Source: Trichopria drosophilae
Lineage: Eukaryota; Arthropoda; Insecta; Hymenoptera; Diapriidae
Assembly (NCBI GenBank): GCA_030407085.1
Contig: CM059584.1
Coordinates: 125,397,001 to 125,461,000, forward strand
DNA: 64,000 nt
Reading direction: 5' to 3'
Shown here: positions 13,116 through 25,580 of the stretch, one piece after another
Numbering within the stretch: position 1 is the first letter of the stretch
Layout: the number at the start of each line of letters is the position of its first letter
Translations under genes and position numbers: made by a program
Notes under the pieces: generated by a model
The model's database searches: none
What the model was told of the DNA's origin: nothing
What the model saw: only the letters and a program-made list of their open reading frames with translations

Positions 13116-16100
13116 CAGATAATTAGGCGTGATGTAACTTCATTAGAGGCCCTTATGTACTTGTAATGCATGGTAATGATTTGATACTAGAAATCCAAAA
13201 ACTACGTACAATTTAAAGACATTATATCTCGTCTAAAGTTACAAAAGATTAAAGTAGAAATGTTTATGAAATTCATGTCGAGCAAATCGAAAGAATCCAT
13301 TGAAAAAAAAGGTCTACTTGTTTAGCCAGAGTTGTTCTTTATGGCCTGCTAATTGTCTTTTTGACTTTATATTATTTTTGTTAGCTATATTATCTGAATC
13401 TAGTCATGCTTTATATTATTATTAACTTTCCTGACTGAGCCTATTATTTAAACATATTAGTTTAGTTCTCTGATTGTCTAGGTTCTAATTGTTACATATT
13501 CAATTGAAAGAGAAATAGGGAAATTTATTAGAATTTCTAGAATTAGCGCAAAAATCTGCTCCTCTTTCTAGGTGCCTCAAAAACTAATACAGTTCTTACA
13601 TATTATATTGGTTAGTAAATATCTGCATAAAGTAACAACACACCCAATTTGGGTTACATTTAATTAATCTACCTACATTATCCTTCGTTGTAAGTCGTAG
13701 TATAGTCGACAATTTATACTAATGTATGTTGTCTGTCGATGTTAACCATAATTTTCTGGATTCAACCGGGATTATATTTCTATGTTAGATCTTTTCTTCA
13801 CTAACTAAATTTAGAAAACTTATATTAGATAAAGATAAATAGAAATATTCTCCTCAAAAACATGACACTTTAATAGCTGCAATGGTCAAATTAGATATTG
13901 GATGTTTTTTATTGATGTATTCATTTCCTTAAAATTTAGAATATGATGAGGAAAATCCGGTGAGAATGATGATGATCAGCTACGTTTGAGATTGAATAAT
14001 TCCGTCTCAACCATTCCATTTAGTTGTAGGTGAAAATTTCGAAAAAATTTGTTTATTACAAATTTTTATTACAAAACGGACCTGTTATTGAAGAGAAACA
14101 ATCTATTCGTGCATACACTGACAAAACTTCTTAGTAAATATACGTCTTAACTACTATAAAATTTCTATTTAAAAAGTATTTAGCTGAATCAAATTCATCG
14201 ATTAAATCTTCAAAAATTGCGTTAGTTTAAGTATATATTTTAGTGAATTTAGTGCCTAAATATTAACTTAAATAAAAATAGTGCAATCAACAAAATCGGC
14301 CAGGTTGGTCTATTAAAAAAAAAGAATTCCTTGTTAAGCTATTCGTTCAACTGTTTAAAGACAGTTGTCAAGTTGACTTTTAAGTATATATATATATATA
14401 ATATAATATATTCCAATGCTTCGAATTTACTTATACTAATTATGAATATTTAAAATTGTGAAGATAATAAGCAAATAAAATAATTTATCTACCAATTGAT
14501 AAAAACTATCAAATCGAACAGGAATATATTCGTGAAGATCTGAACGTAAGATGTTTGATGTGCTGAAGTAAAATGATAAGACTTGTTTTTCTTTCAGATA
14601 GTCAAGTTTTACTTTTGAGAAATCACGAAAACTATAAAATACCAAAACTTATCATTAAAAGCATATTACAAATTGGCAGATTATATTCAACTTTATTCAC
14701 AATTAGTATTTTAAGTACCAACAGTTTTCGTGACGATATTACTATACATACAATTATTACATTAGAATTACAACACAGAATTTGAACTAGTAACGGCATT
14801 TTAAAAGAATATATCTTATCCTAATACGAATAAAATGTATGTTTTAAAATTGACAAAAATTTAATATGAGTAATTGATGAACTGCTTGAAATGTAGATAA
14901 ATTAGGAACTAGTTAAGAAAGATATTTATTAGTTAACGCGATAAATATAGATTTTACAAACACAATGTGTTTTACAAACACAATAATTAGAAAAATATTT
15001 TCAGTTAAGTTTTTTAAAAAGAATATCAATGTTTCAATTCTCATAACAATTGACTTAACTTATGGAATAAAAATGATTTAACTTCCTCTTTTAAGATTCA
15101 ATAAAATATATATGATAATATGTCGATATTTTTTACACTATCTATACCAAAAAATAAGACACTTTATACAGGAAGATATTTTGGTATCTATTCTGATATA
15201 CAAATAGATTTGGAGTAAATATTTACTAATTACTAAACAATTTTGAAAGGGTAAAAATGTTCGTTAGTTATTATTATTTACTGTCTAAATTTGAATTAGT
15301 CGGAAACTGCTAATTTGTAAACGTAAAGGGTCTTCTCGTGCAATTAGTAATAAATTTTACTAAAAGAAAGTGAAAACCTGCCGTTTTATTACTTACATAT
15401 TATTTTAAATAATATATTAGTATCAACTTTTGCGTAGATTAACTGTGATTTTGTAATATTTAAATTTTACTTGACTAAGCAACTAAAATTTAAAATTTTG
15501 GCACTGTAAAAACCTAATTACCGAAGTATACTGAATAGTCGAGTCTTATAATTCTAAGTTAAAGATATACTAAAATATCAAGTAAAAAAAAACTATTATA
15601 AAAAAAGTAAATTACAAAAAATATATATATTTAATAAAATAAAATAAAATTTCGGATTTATCACAGTATTTATCAGCTTCATAGTTTCGTTTAAAACATT
15701 ACTTTTATTTCTAGTTTAAAAAATATAGATATATATGATAATTTAATTCAATGACGGTAACATTTTTTTCTATTTTGGATCACACTTTTTATACCATATC
15801 AATAGTTGGCTGTTTATTGGAATGTGTAATTTATGATAAACAGATTATGCCATTAAAACCAGTTCCAAGCGATTCTAAAGTATAAAATATACCGAAGATC
15901 ATGTTGTGTAATAATTAACTGTTTTCTAAATGCGTAATATTTATAGCGACATTTTTTTGTAAATAGAATACGTGATTTATGCGCTAACACTTATATTTAT
16001 TCAATTTATACGTGATGCTACAAACGTTAAGATTCGGTGACAATAAGGAAGAACTAAACATGATTTAATGCATTATTTAACGCGATCTTTATATTATAAT

Positions 16101-18039
16101 GCGTTTCCGATCCATCGAGGTTTTCAAAAATTGACGAAAGTAGTAAAAAAAATATATTGAATTCTAATGGGTATAATAGGCATTATCGAATGTTACTATT
16201 GATTAATGATATAAGATGCATTAGAAATCATAAATCATTAATTCCTTATTGGAAAGCGACTGAATCCAGTGGTTGAAGAAATTTCTTAATGATGGTCATA
16301 AGTGTTAAAAAAACTTGAAAAGTCCAATTTGTCTCATTCGGAATTGATGCTGTATAATTGATGGTTCGCTTTTTCTTTAAATTCATTTGTTATGCACCTG
16401 TATTATACTTATTTTTATTCGTTAGTTAAATACAACTTTCATGTGCGTTAACACTCTAGAATATAATTTTTTTGCGATTTGTTGACCTTCCATGATCCTA
16501 AATCCGCGACACTTCAACGCCCACCTTTCTCCTATGGTGATAAAGAACGATGACCTCTTCCACTCTTTCTCCTATTCATCATGATGCGATTGTAAGAGAA
16601 AAAGTCTTAATGACGTCTATTTGCTCCTCGAGATCAATGTCATTTTGATTTGCAAGAATAATATAATCAAGCTGAAGTCACTTCTTGATTTGTAGTCAAA
16701 AATGAAATTTCTTTCACGTTTCATGAGCAATTAAATTTATTTAAGTATTTTGTTCGATGACAAAATCGTAATCATGATTACTCTCGTTTCTGATTATCAT
16801 TTATTCAAGAATTGCAATGAAAATATAATATAAGATTAAAACATTCAGCACGTAATCGTAAATCAATCAAGATGACCAACTTTCATCGGAAATTTTGTTT
16901 AAATTAACATTTTTATATTTCCGGCATCAGCTTTACTTAACTTTCTAGTCTGGGCGGACTGTTTTCAAAACTGTAAGTAAGATTCGAAGTATATAAAATT
17001 TACCAAATTTTAGAAATTACTCTTTGCATTTGATGAATTTATTATCCCGAATACAAGATGTAACGATTTTAAGACTTTCTTTTCTGTGTATCTAAAGTAT
17101 AGTTTAATGAACAACATGTATACTATATGAAAGTTTCCGTTTCGATTTTAATCTTTCGATCTTTTCATTTTAATATATTTACTATTCCATCTAACGAAAA
17201 CGAATATAGTCTTCTTCTTAGTAACTTAAGGATTGCTTAACGATTCATGTGTACTGAAATTTTGAAAAAGGTTTATCTACTTTCGTTTTCGAAGTCAGAC
17301 AATCTTTTTGTTAAAAAATTATATTTGAATAACAAAGCTGACGTTTTTATTAAACTGATTATTTTAGTAGATTTTTCTATTTTAGACAAATAGGAGATAC
17401 TTGTATAGAAATGTATTGTACAAATAAAACGGAAAGTGACACGACAAAAGTATGCAAAGAAAATACTATTTAGAATTTTGCGAACAAAATTAATAAAAAA
17501 AAAGTAAAAATCATCTAACGGTGCTAAAATATCCAAAAAGGTTTCGGACTATTTATGTAAAGATTTTATTGTTCACTAAATTACGGAAGTTGTAGAAAGT
17601 GATTAAAAGATAAGAATCATTTTGATAAAGCTCTATAGAAGTTAGACACCAGAATCAATAGGGAAAATTACGTAACATTCAGTGAAAGTTAATACAAAGC
17701 AGATGAAAAATGCTGATTTTGAATCTACTATTAAATTGAAAATGATGAGTAAATATCAATCGTAAGCCCTTTTTGAAATTCAAATAATGCTGACACCAAA
17801 TCAGGTTACCCTGTATTTTAAAAACTCATAATTGAGATTTTTTGTTTAATGCGAATTTAAAAAATGTATTTTAACTTAGTAACCTATAATTAATTTTAAA
17901 AATGGCTCATGGCGTTAATGGTCGTTAAATTGATCTGTAACAACCATTACTGGGAAAGTATTGTATAACTTTTTCGTTTTCTTTTTTGATATAGGGTATT
18001 ACGAAACATTCCTCGAATAGTTTATTAGAAATCTGACAT
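13116..18039. other. No gene seen; AT microsatellite inside
   Basis: Strongly AT-rich sequence with a TA-type microsatellite at about 14384-14411. Chance frames (14436-14645, 14573-14785 and 17273-17536) lack domains. No RNA gene or repeat terminus could be supported. Confidence 0.45.
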
Positions 18040-18400
18040 CTCTACGATAGAATGTGAATACGAACGCATCTGATGTTTGCGTGAGCGTTCGGACCGGTAT
18101 AAATTTCGAAATCGAAAGGCATTTAATTCAAATGGACTTCCAGGGCGAATATTTTAAAAAAGAGTGAAATTTCGACGAGAACCCGCACGTGCGAGACACA
18201 CCACGAGCAAGATTTCTCTTGGTTCCGCTGACCCACTGACACTGAATTATAAGTATAAAGGTCTCGTGTGTGTATTTAACTTAAGCGTTCGCCGTTGCCA
18301 TCCTAAAGATTTACGCGCATGCGTAGCAGGGAAGGAAAAATTTCAGTGTTCCAATCGCGGTATTTCTTTTCAATTATGAAAAAAAAAAAGAATCGAAACG
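18040..18400 (+). promoter_or_regulatory. Promoter-like GC-richer island with NRF-1-like site
   Basis: This GC-richer island contains a TATA-like GGTATAAATT (about 18096-18105), a CACGTG E-box (about 18187) and a palindromic CGCGCATGCGT (18314-18324). The last matches the known NRF-1 / Ewg consensus (GCGCATGCGC) except at its edge. The region lies about 12 kb upstream of the first peroxidase exon found, so it could serve that gene's 5' end, but no transcript evidence exists in the sequence. The frame at 18164-18379 has no domain and is treated as chance. Confidence 0.35.
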
Positions 18401-19183
18401 GCCTTGCGAGAAATCTGGGAGTTAAAAACAAATAGGTTTGAAATTTTATTGTCCGACGAATATTTACATGTTTCCATTCTACTTTCTACTGAATATTTAT
18501 ATTATTTTTTATGAACAAAATTTTTTCGAATTTCAGAAACATTTTCTACCTAGCAAAAAAAATTATATAAAGGATCAGATGAAGTGTTTTTGCCATTAGA
18601 TTACAATTATAACAATGAAAATTGAGGTTCGGACATTTTTTGTTTGTAATTGTGTTTATTTTAAATCAGAAAAATGAGACAATTGTCAAAATGTCTTATT
18701 TTTAGAGGCACAATTTTTGTCAGACACGAATGTATCAATAAATTGTCAACAACAAAAGGTCTTTCAAGATGATACAATTTTTATTGTCATATTTGTAATC
18801 AATGGACAAAATTGATAAAAAAAATTTTGTCGAACGCGGATCATCCCATCCTCGTGGATCAAATGTCTTGATATCTTAAAAAACAAAAGACAAAAAATTA
18901 CATTTTCTTGCATTTATTGTATACTTTAAGTATAAACGACGCAATCGAAATATTTTTTAGATTTTTTCAATAATTGTTGCTTTGTTTATAGTTTCATTTG
19001 TGTAGTTTGATCTCAAGATGGTGACTAAGATATGGCCATGCATTTTATTTGTCATCATCACGTAAAAAGAAGTTTTTTTAAACAGTCCGAAGATTTACCA
19101 ATCATTATTGGTAAATTGGGTTCAATTTCTAAAAATATTACTATGGTAAATTTTCTTGGAAGAATGATTTTATACAGTTTGTT
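18401..19183. other. No gene; short ACAATT/TTGTC word cluster
   Basis: Between about 18625 and 18840 the words ACAATTGTC, TTGTCA and GACAAAATT recur several times in both orientations. This suggests a decayed inverted-repeat element. No clear ends or coding content were seen. Confidence 0.35.
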
Positions 19184-19385
19184 ACACGGAAAAAATAAAA
19201 TAGTTGGTTAAGTAGTTAGTAGGATAGGACACAAACATGCCTTTTAGTTAATTTTACTATCTAAATAGACGTCGAAAAATTAGGTAGCCATACCTCCTAT
19301 TTAAATAGTAAAATCAAGTAAAGAACATACTTGTACCAAATGCTACTATTTAGATGGTAAATCCAACTCTTTCTTTTTTTCGTGT
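19184..19385. repeat. MITE family B, copy 2
   Basis: The left end is ACACGGAAAAAATAAAATAG and the right end is CTTTCTTTTTTTCGTGT, giving inverted termini of about 12 bp (ACACG-A-run against T-run-CGTGT). The interior carries TACTATTTAGATGGTAAATC and CCTATTTAAATAGTAAAATC, the same words as copies 1 and 3. About 200 bp, non-coding. This copy shows both ends best. Confidence 0.78.
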
Positions 19386-20828
19386 ATAGACAATTTTCTA
19401 AATTTCTGTAATAATATTATAATTGTACAAGAATGCCACCATGAAATGAAAAACTACAAGTTCCGAGAGATTTTTGTACGGTATATATTTCATATTTATT
19501 ATTTTAGGTTTTCAAACTTTTTTTACGGATCAATTGTTATTTCTTTATTATGTAAAATGTAGATTTAAGTATACTGAAAAAATGTCCTAATTTCAAGTAA
19601 ATATTTACATGAATAGTCGCAACAAAATATTTACTTATAATAGAAAAATAGTTTTTCAATGCAACTAAATATTAATTTCATTTTATCCAGCAAGTAAATA
19701 TTTATTTAAATTAAGTAAATATTTACTTGAAATTATGAATTTTTTTTCAGTGTATACATTTTAGAAACATCAGATAATCGAATGAATTTTACATTAGTTG
19801 AATATTACTATTATTATTGTTATTGTTATTATTATTATTTGTATAAGATTTAGGTCAGATTTCACCAATGTCGAATAAGAGTAACGTCGTGATTAAACTG
19901 CTAATTAATCGGTTAAACGTATTCGTATTCCATCTTTCATTTTTTATCGACATTAACGGTAATTTTTTCATAATTTTAATTAAAAGCATAATTTAATACC
20001 GATTTTATAGCAAATGAATTATAACTATGAGTAATTATTGTCTTCGTAACATTTAATTATTTTGCTGTAATTTTTTCTTTAATATCAAAACTTGTATTAA
20101 ATTTAATTATTTAAAATCTCGTCTCTTTTTTTGAATTTTATGTTTGTTTATATTTCTAATACAGCTGAAAAAAGCTGCCGTGTATCCTCTGGTCTTTATC
20201 TAACTTTTTTAGAAAAGAACAGATATACAATTGAAAGCTGAAGAAAATTTCTATCGAAGTTAAGGAAATTTTAATTCTTTTTAGAAAGAAAATCCACAGT
20301 GATGAATTTATGCAAATGATTTAATTGGAAAATATTTTGCATGAATAAAAATATGTTCCAAATACTACAAAAACGTCTACAATTGTATAAATATAGACGA
20401 ATATCTAGTTTATGTTCCAACTACTGTTGAATCTATTCACCATGTAGGTTTTATTCGAGATTTTAGATATAATTCAGTTTATCCATGCAATGGCATAGAT
20501 TATGTAATTTGGCAGTTTCAATTTTTCAATGTAAAAAAAAATAAATATGTTACTTCCGAATATAAATTTCGAAATTCTTGGTCATTTTTAAATTTTTTCG
20601 TAAGCCGTCATGTTCTCACAGTATTATAAACACTACATTTTGAAAAAAATTTTAATATTTCTTATTTATCTACTTAATCAAGATTTAATAAATATGAACA
20701 AATTAAAAACATAAAAATTAATATTGAACAGTAAAATCAGATATTTCATCAAATAATTATATTTTATTCAACATGTTGACTATATTAATTTTAATCCTAT
20801 TAAGTTATTTGTGTAAATATCCCCAATA
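19386..20828. other. No gene seen; ATT microsatellite
   Basis: AT-rich sequence with a trinucleotide run of ATT/GTT units at 19804-19842 and repeated AAGTAAATATTTAC words at about 19597-19735. No exon was recognised. Confidence 0.45.
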
Positions 20829-21218
20829 GCACACTTTATTCCATCCACATTCCCGGAATATTCCCTTGGAACATTGAAATATTCTGCTTTAGAAATATTA
20901 TAAACGATATAAATTTCATTAGAATATTCTAAAAACTATCGAATAATATAGACGAAATAATAATGTATATCATCTTTTAAGGTGAGTTCAGAATATTTCA
21001 TTGTGGTGTCATAATTATTAAATGATTTCCTAACAATAGTAATAGAATAGTAATAGTTTCGTTTATTTATGGCACGGGAAAAAATAGAAATATATAATTT
21101 AATTGTTCATAATCCCTCTACATTAATTGATAGTTTTGCAGATATGCAGAATGTTACTTTGGAATATTCCCAATGTTCCAAAGGAATATGGATGGAATAT
21201 GAATGGAATAAAGTGTGC
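20829..21218. repeat. Inverted-repeat element, GCACACTTTATTCCAT ends
   Basis: The left terminus GCACACTTTATTCCATCC (20829) is mirrored by GGAATAAAGTGTGC at the right (ending 21218). The inner arms also pair (TTCCCTTGGAACATT against AATGTTCCAAAGGAA). The element is about 390 bp with an AT-rich, non-coding centre, which is typical of a MITE. No clear target-site duplication was seen (flanks AATA and ATTT), so the superfamily is open. Confidence 0.75.
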
Positions 21219-23875
21219 ATTTAGGTTCATAATAAAATAAAAAGTATTAATGATAGAAACTGCAGACCTATTTAATAAATTTGTTTCAACTTCTCTTTCA
21301 AATTCAGAAACATATCTATATTCACTTAGAATCAGAGTAAAATGAATTAAAAAAATATGATTTTTCTTTTGGAATTGTGTTTTGATTTTAGCAGAAATGG
21401 AGTACCAAATTATTGAAATAAAAAAAGTAATATTTATTAATTTTAAATTGTTTTTTACTAAGGGATTTTACTTCGTCAAGTTGTTAAGTTCTATGCCAGT
21501 CATGAAACTTTCGGGTTTGATTTTTGCTATTTACAACCATAAAATCCTGACTGCATTACTTCACCTGATAGCGATGAGGATCATATTTTTGTACAGAAAT
21601 TTTGAAAAAATCTAATCGTGGAATGTTTACGGCGCAATGTTTCCCCTATTTGTTGACTTTGGATTGCCCGTCGTTTCTTAAATAAAATACTTATGGTACT
21701 CATTATTGAGCATAACTCATTAACCTATGTTCATTCTTATTTTATTGAGAATTTACATATAATAAATACTGCTAAAGATGGCCAAAATAAAAATATCACA
21801 ATTTAAAACGAATGAAACTGTTTCACGAAAACATAATTTCGAAAAACAATTCAAGAATTTTAATTTTAGTTGAAATGAATTATTATTACATGAGATTATA
21901 TAAGCGCGTACTCCAGGACATGACTCGATACCTATTGTATCGATAAATAAAATCTGCCTTCAGAAATCGTTTCACTCCTAGACGATGTCGTTATTCATTT
22001 ACCAATCTGCAACCCATACGTTACATTCGCTTTTATCTTTGGTGAGAACATATGCAAAGTTTCTTTTCGTACATGAGTAATGGAGTTGTTTTATTTATTA
22101 TTTACACAATTTTAAATATATTATTATTAAATTTGAGTATTTGCTATTTTGGCTTTGTTTATCGCGTTCAATTTTATCTATGTTTTTGTTAGTAAAAATT
22201 GGTAACAATTATATTGCATTAAAACGCATAAAAGGTAGAAATAAACGACATGAAGGTGCATATCATTGTCTAAAAGTAGCTATTTCAACTGCGAATGATT
22301 GCGATGGTAATCTCTCTATAGCTGACATTATTCTCTGTTATTCACAAGTCCGCTATATAATTCAATTTATAGATTCGCCAGTCGCATGCTTCACAAACGA
22401 TATTTATTTACACCAACATCCAGAGACAATCTTGTTTTCCCTTTAGATTGAGATTTTTCTCAAAACGTTATAATTACGAAATGTTCTTGCCAAGTTTTCA
22501 TATGCTTTTTATTTATAACAGTTCCTTTCGGATTTGCAAATTTGGAATGTTGTGAAGGGCAAGAAAAATGTAGGTAATTAAATTACTTTTTGTAATAAAG
22601 ATAGCTGAGGTGCAAAGAAAATAATTGTCATATTTGAAGAAAGAAATGTTTTTTGCATGGTAAAAAATCAAGATATTCGTATTTAAAAAGATTTTCTTAA
22701 ACTTTTTAGGGTCAATGAAATTTTACTGACAGAATTTAATTTTTTTCATTATTTGTAAAATATTTTGGTGATATGTGTGAGAGTCCAATGAAAAATATTC
22801 CTTCAACTTGACAGATTTTAAAATGCTAATGGTATATATTAATGTTTTTATTGCTACTTTTTCTAATAAGAGATATTACGGAAATGGATGTAGAAATATG
22901 TAGTTACCGTAATTCATTGTGCGATTACCGAGCAAATAATTGTAAAATGCCAGTTCCTGCAGACTTATCCACCTTTCAATTTGAATGCGATGGTCTCAAA
23001 GAGTCCCGACAATTTCTATTCACATCGAAATTTTCTAATCATTCTCGAATATGCATTTTCTTTGGGAAACTATCTTATGAAAAGAACGATTTTTAACAGA
23101 CTTTCCTTTAAAAATTCGTGTACTACTTAAAGTAGGTAAAATCATTTATGTAATTCACTCGTGGAAATCGATGCCAATGATGATTACGACGAGAAAAATA
23201 GCGATGAATTTATCTGAATCGATGAATACCTGACACGTGTTTACGTTTCACTATACAACTTTCTTTAGAATTTACCCATGAGATCAATAATCTGGCTAAC
23301 ATTGTCTGACTTTGATAGATGCGGTTATGAAGGGAACACAATGAGTCCTCCTTTCTAAATCAGAATTAGTTGAATATTACTATGATAAAGATATCAGTAG
23401 ATCATGAATTAATCAAGTAATAGTTAAAATTATTATTAAGTTCATTAGTAAATTAATTTAAATTTATTTCAGTAGCAAACAATTGTATTAGTACTATGTA
23501 AAACATATGTGATGATTGCACTATTTATATTTCATTGTTTTGTTGTTTTGATTTGTTGAAAAATATGTATGAGGTATTGAAAGCTTAGACATTTTGGATG
23601 CGATATTTAAAGCTTCGAGGAATTTATCGATCCTGTCATAAAAAACGTACTTTTACAGACGACATTTATTGCCAAAAGGACAAGAATTCTGTCCTATGAA
23701 TTTCGATTTTTTTTTGCAATTATAGGTTCGGAATCAATACGGGCGTTAAAAATTGTATTAAAAATGTGTCTCTCCCGTCCTTAAAAGGTACATTGTAACC
23801 TTTAATTTCTAGAATCAGAATAAAGGAAAAAATACAAGTTCTAAGACAATAAGAAAGCAAAATTGACCATTGACA
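21219..23875. other. No gene seen
   Basis: AT-rich. Frames at 21382-21615, 22141-22446 and 22842-23096 were read. They have no recognisable domain or splice context. A DREF-like TATCGATA palindrome sits at 21938-21945 but is isolated. Confidence 0.4.
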
Positions 23876-23876
23876 T

Positions 23877-24056
23877 AATAGTACTTTTCGGTACTATCGC
23901 CGTAAAATCCGATTTTACAGCCTACTTTTAGTCCGTAAAATGAAATTTCATGGATGACATGAAATATGAATCTGCGCTGTCAAAAACAGAACCTATGCGG
24001 ACTAAATGCAGTCTACGAAATCGAATTTTTACAGTTTTCAATACCGAAAAATAATG
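23877..24056. repeat. Short inverted-repeat element (TTTTCGGTA)
   Basis: The left arm AATAGTACTTTTCGGTACTA, followed by a CCGTAAAATCCGATTTTA segment, is mirrored at the right by AATTTTTACAG and then AATACCGAAAAATAATGTT. The arms pair imperfectly over about 40 bp in an element of about 180 bp. GTCCGTAAAAT-type words also occur outside it (to about 24250), so the element may once have been longer. Non-coding. Confidence 0.55.
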
Positions 24057-24369
24057 TTCTGCACATGGCCTATTGGTCGGTCATCGGTCCTAGGTGGTAA
24101 AGTTGAATTTTATGGACCGAGTGGAGATTGCGAATAGCGAAGCATCTTAAGGCAGAAGAGCGAACACTATTTTTCGATGCACTATTCGTAAAGTAGCCAC
24201 TTTACTGACTGTTTTTAGTCCGTCAAATGCGGAGATCAGTCCATAAAATCGCACGTTACAAATAGTTGGAACACTGACAAATATTGTGTGATGTCTACGT
24301 AACTATCTCCTTCAATTGGAAATAATATTTTCCTCATTAGCTTAAAGAATTATTTAGTTCCCTCTAACT

Positions 24370-24560
24370 TTGCACCATCTTGTATTCGCAAAAATCTAAA
24401 GCCTGACTCGTTAGAAGCAACCCCGAAAACGCCCGAGTAAATACTTTCATTATGATTAAATTTGTTAAATTTTGGACCTTCAACTTAGATCGGCCATTTT
24501 GAATTGTGAACATTTTGCTCATTAGTAATCAGCGAACCCGAAACCATCAAGTAACAAATT
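24370..24560. repeat. Old dispersed repeat, decayed copy
   Basis: CCCCGAAAACGCCCGAGTAA is followed by GATCGGCCATTTTGAATTG (about 24489) and then by AGTAATCAGCGAACCCGAAA. These are the conserved phrases of the AAAATGGCGG repeat in reverse orientation. Confidence 0.5.
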
Positions 24561-25079
24561 ACAGATTTTTTACATGTAAAGAAAAATTCATGCCTAAGGA
24601 TCTTGAGTCAGTTTTCAATGACATATGTAATCCTCGTCGATTAATCTGAAACTTCAACGGCATATAAACATTTTTCTCATTCCTCATAGACTTCAATTGA
24701 TCTTGAAGCATTAATTTTCGAGCTTTGTAAGTACATAAAGCGACGATTTGAGTATTCTGCCGTAAATGACATGCTTCTAACCTTGTAATCCTACAACATC
24801 TTGGTTCTATATTGCTTTTATCTAAAAGAATGCAAATTTCGATTGAAGAATTTAACTATGTGTTCTTGGAGTGTTATGCCGATGATTTATATCAAAATGT
24901 TTACTTTTTGGAAACTCTTAAGACTCCCTTTCCCCACATCTTGCCTATACAGCTAGAGCGATGGTATTTAATCATTCCTGAAAAAAAATGTCTAATTATT
25001 ACAATAAAAAACTGCAAAATGAAAGATTTCTTTGGTGTAATTAACTTTTGCGGTTTTCAGTAAAATAATGGTAATGCGT
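24561..25079. other. No gene seen
   Basis: The frame at 24812-25063 has no recognisable domain, and no splice signals pair up around it. No repeat terminus was recognised. Confidence 0.4.
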
Positions 25080-25580
25080 TTGAAATAAGTTACGAATGAC
25101 ATTAATGCCATCGTATACTTCACCACATGCTTTTATATATGCAAACAAGTTCATCGCGAATCGGTTCCGACTCTCGTAAATATTGTTGGCATATACATCA
25201 GATCGGCGAGGGCCGATTTTTTCGCAAATATAAATTTCAGAAAGTAAAAGGAAACTTTCAAAGAGATGGGAATGCGTGCCGGAAACACATGGATGAAGCG
25301 TACATTTCACGCTGCGGCTAGTGGCCGGTTAAAGAAATCGTGCTCGCGAAATGGTCCCCTCAAGCCATTGAAGACCGTGGACTTGGTCTCTCGTCTCGTT
25401 ACAATTAGCCTCGGGCAAGTTAGAGCATGACTTTATTCCTAGTTGCACACATACCACCGTTGAAAGTCGAGGTTACTACTGACCGTCCGTCGCATTTCAC
25501 GATCGATGTCGTTTGTTGAAAAAGAAGCAGTCACGCGGAAACCTCAGGCCATTGTGATGATTGTCAGCTTCCTACATTTT
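25080..25580. promoter_or_regulatory. GC-richer island, possible regulatory element
   Basis: Composition rises well above the surroundings, with several CpG-containing words such as ATCGGCGAGGGCCGAT and CGTGCTCGCGAAATGG. Overlapping frames on both strands (25041-25310 minus and 25127-25321 plus) show no domain, so coding is not supported. Because such islands are rare in this window, regulatory function 5' of the peroxidase exons is a reasonable but untested inference. Confidence 0.28.

Noticed and set aside
18073..18086. ATG-TTT-GC followed by GTGAGC as a possible peroxidase start exon (would give MFA joined to TTLVLL)
   Set aside because: Phase and donor fit, but short ATG-plus-donor patterns are common by chance. 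It lies just before, not after, the TATA-like box, and nothing else supports it.
21938..21945. DREF-like TATCGATA palindrome
   Set aside because: A single 8-base word in AT-rich DNA is expected by chance, and no promoter context surrounds it.
22141..22446. 101-codon plus-strand frame
   Set aside because: AT-rich composition, no recognised domain, no usable acceptor and donor pair, and no repeat relationship that would make it a transposon remnant.
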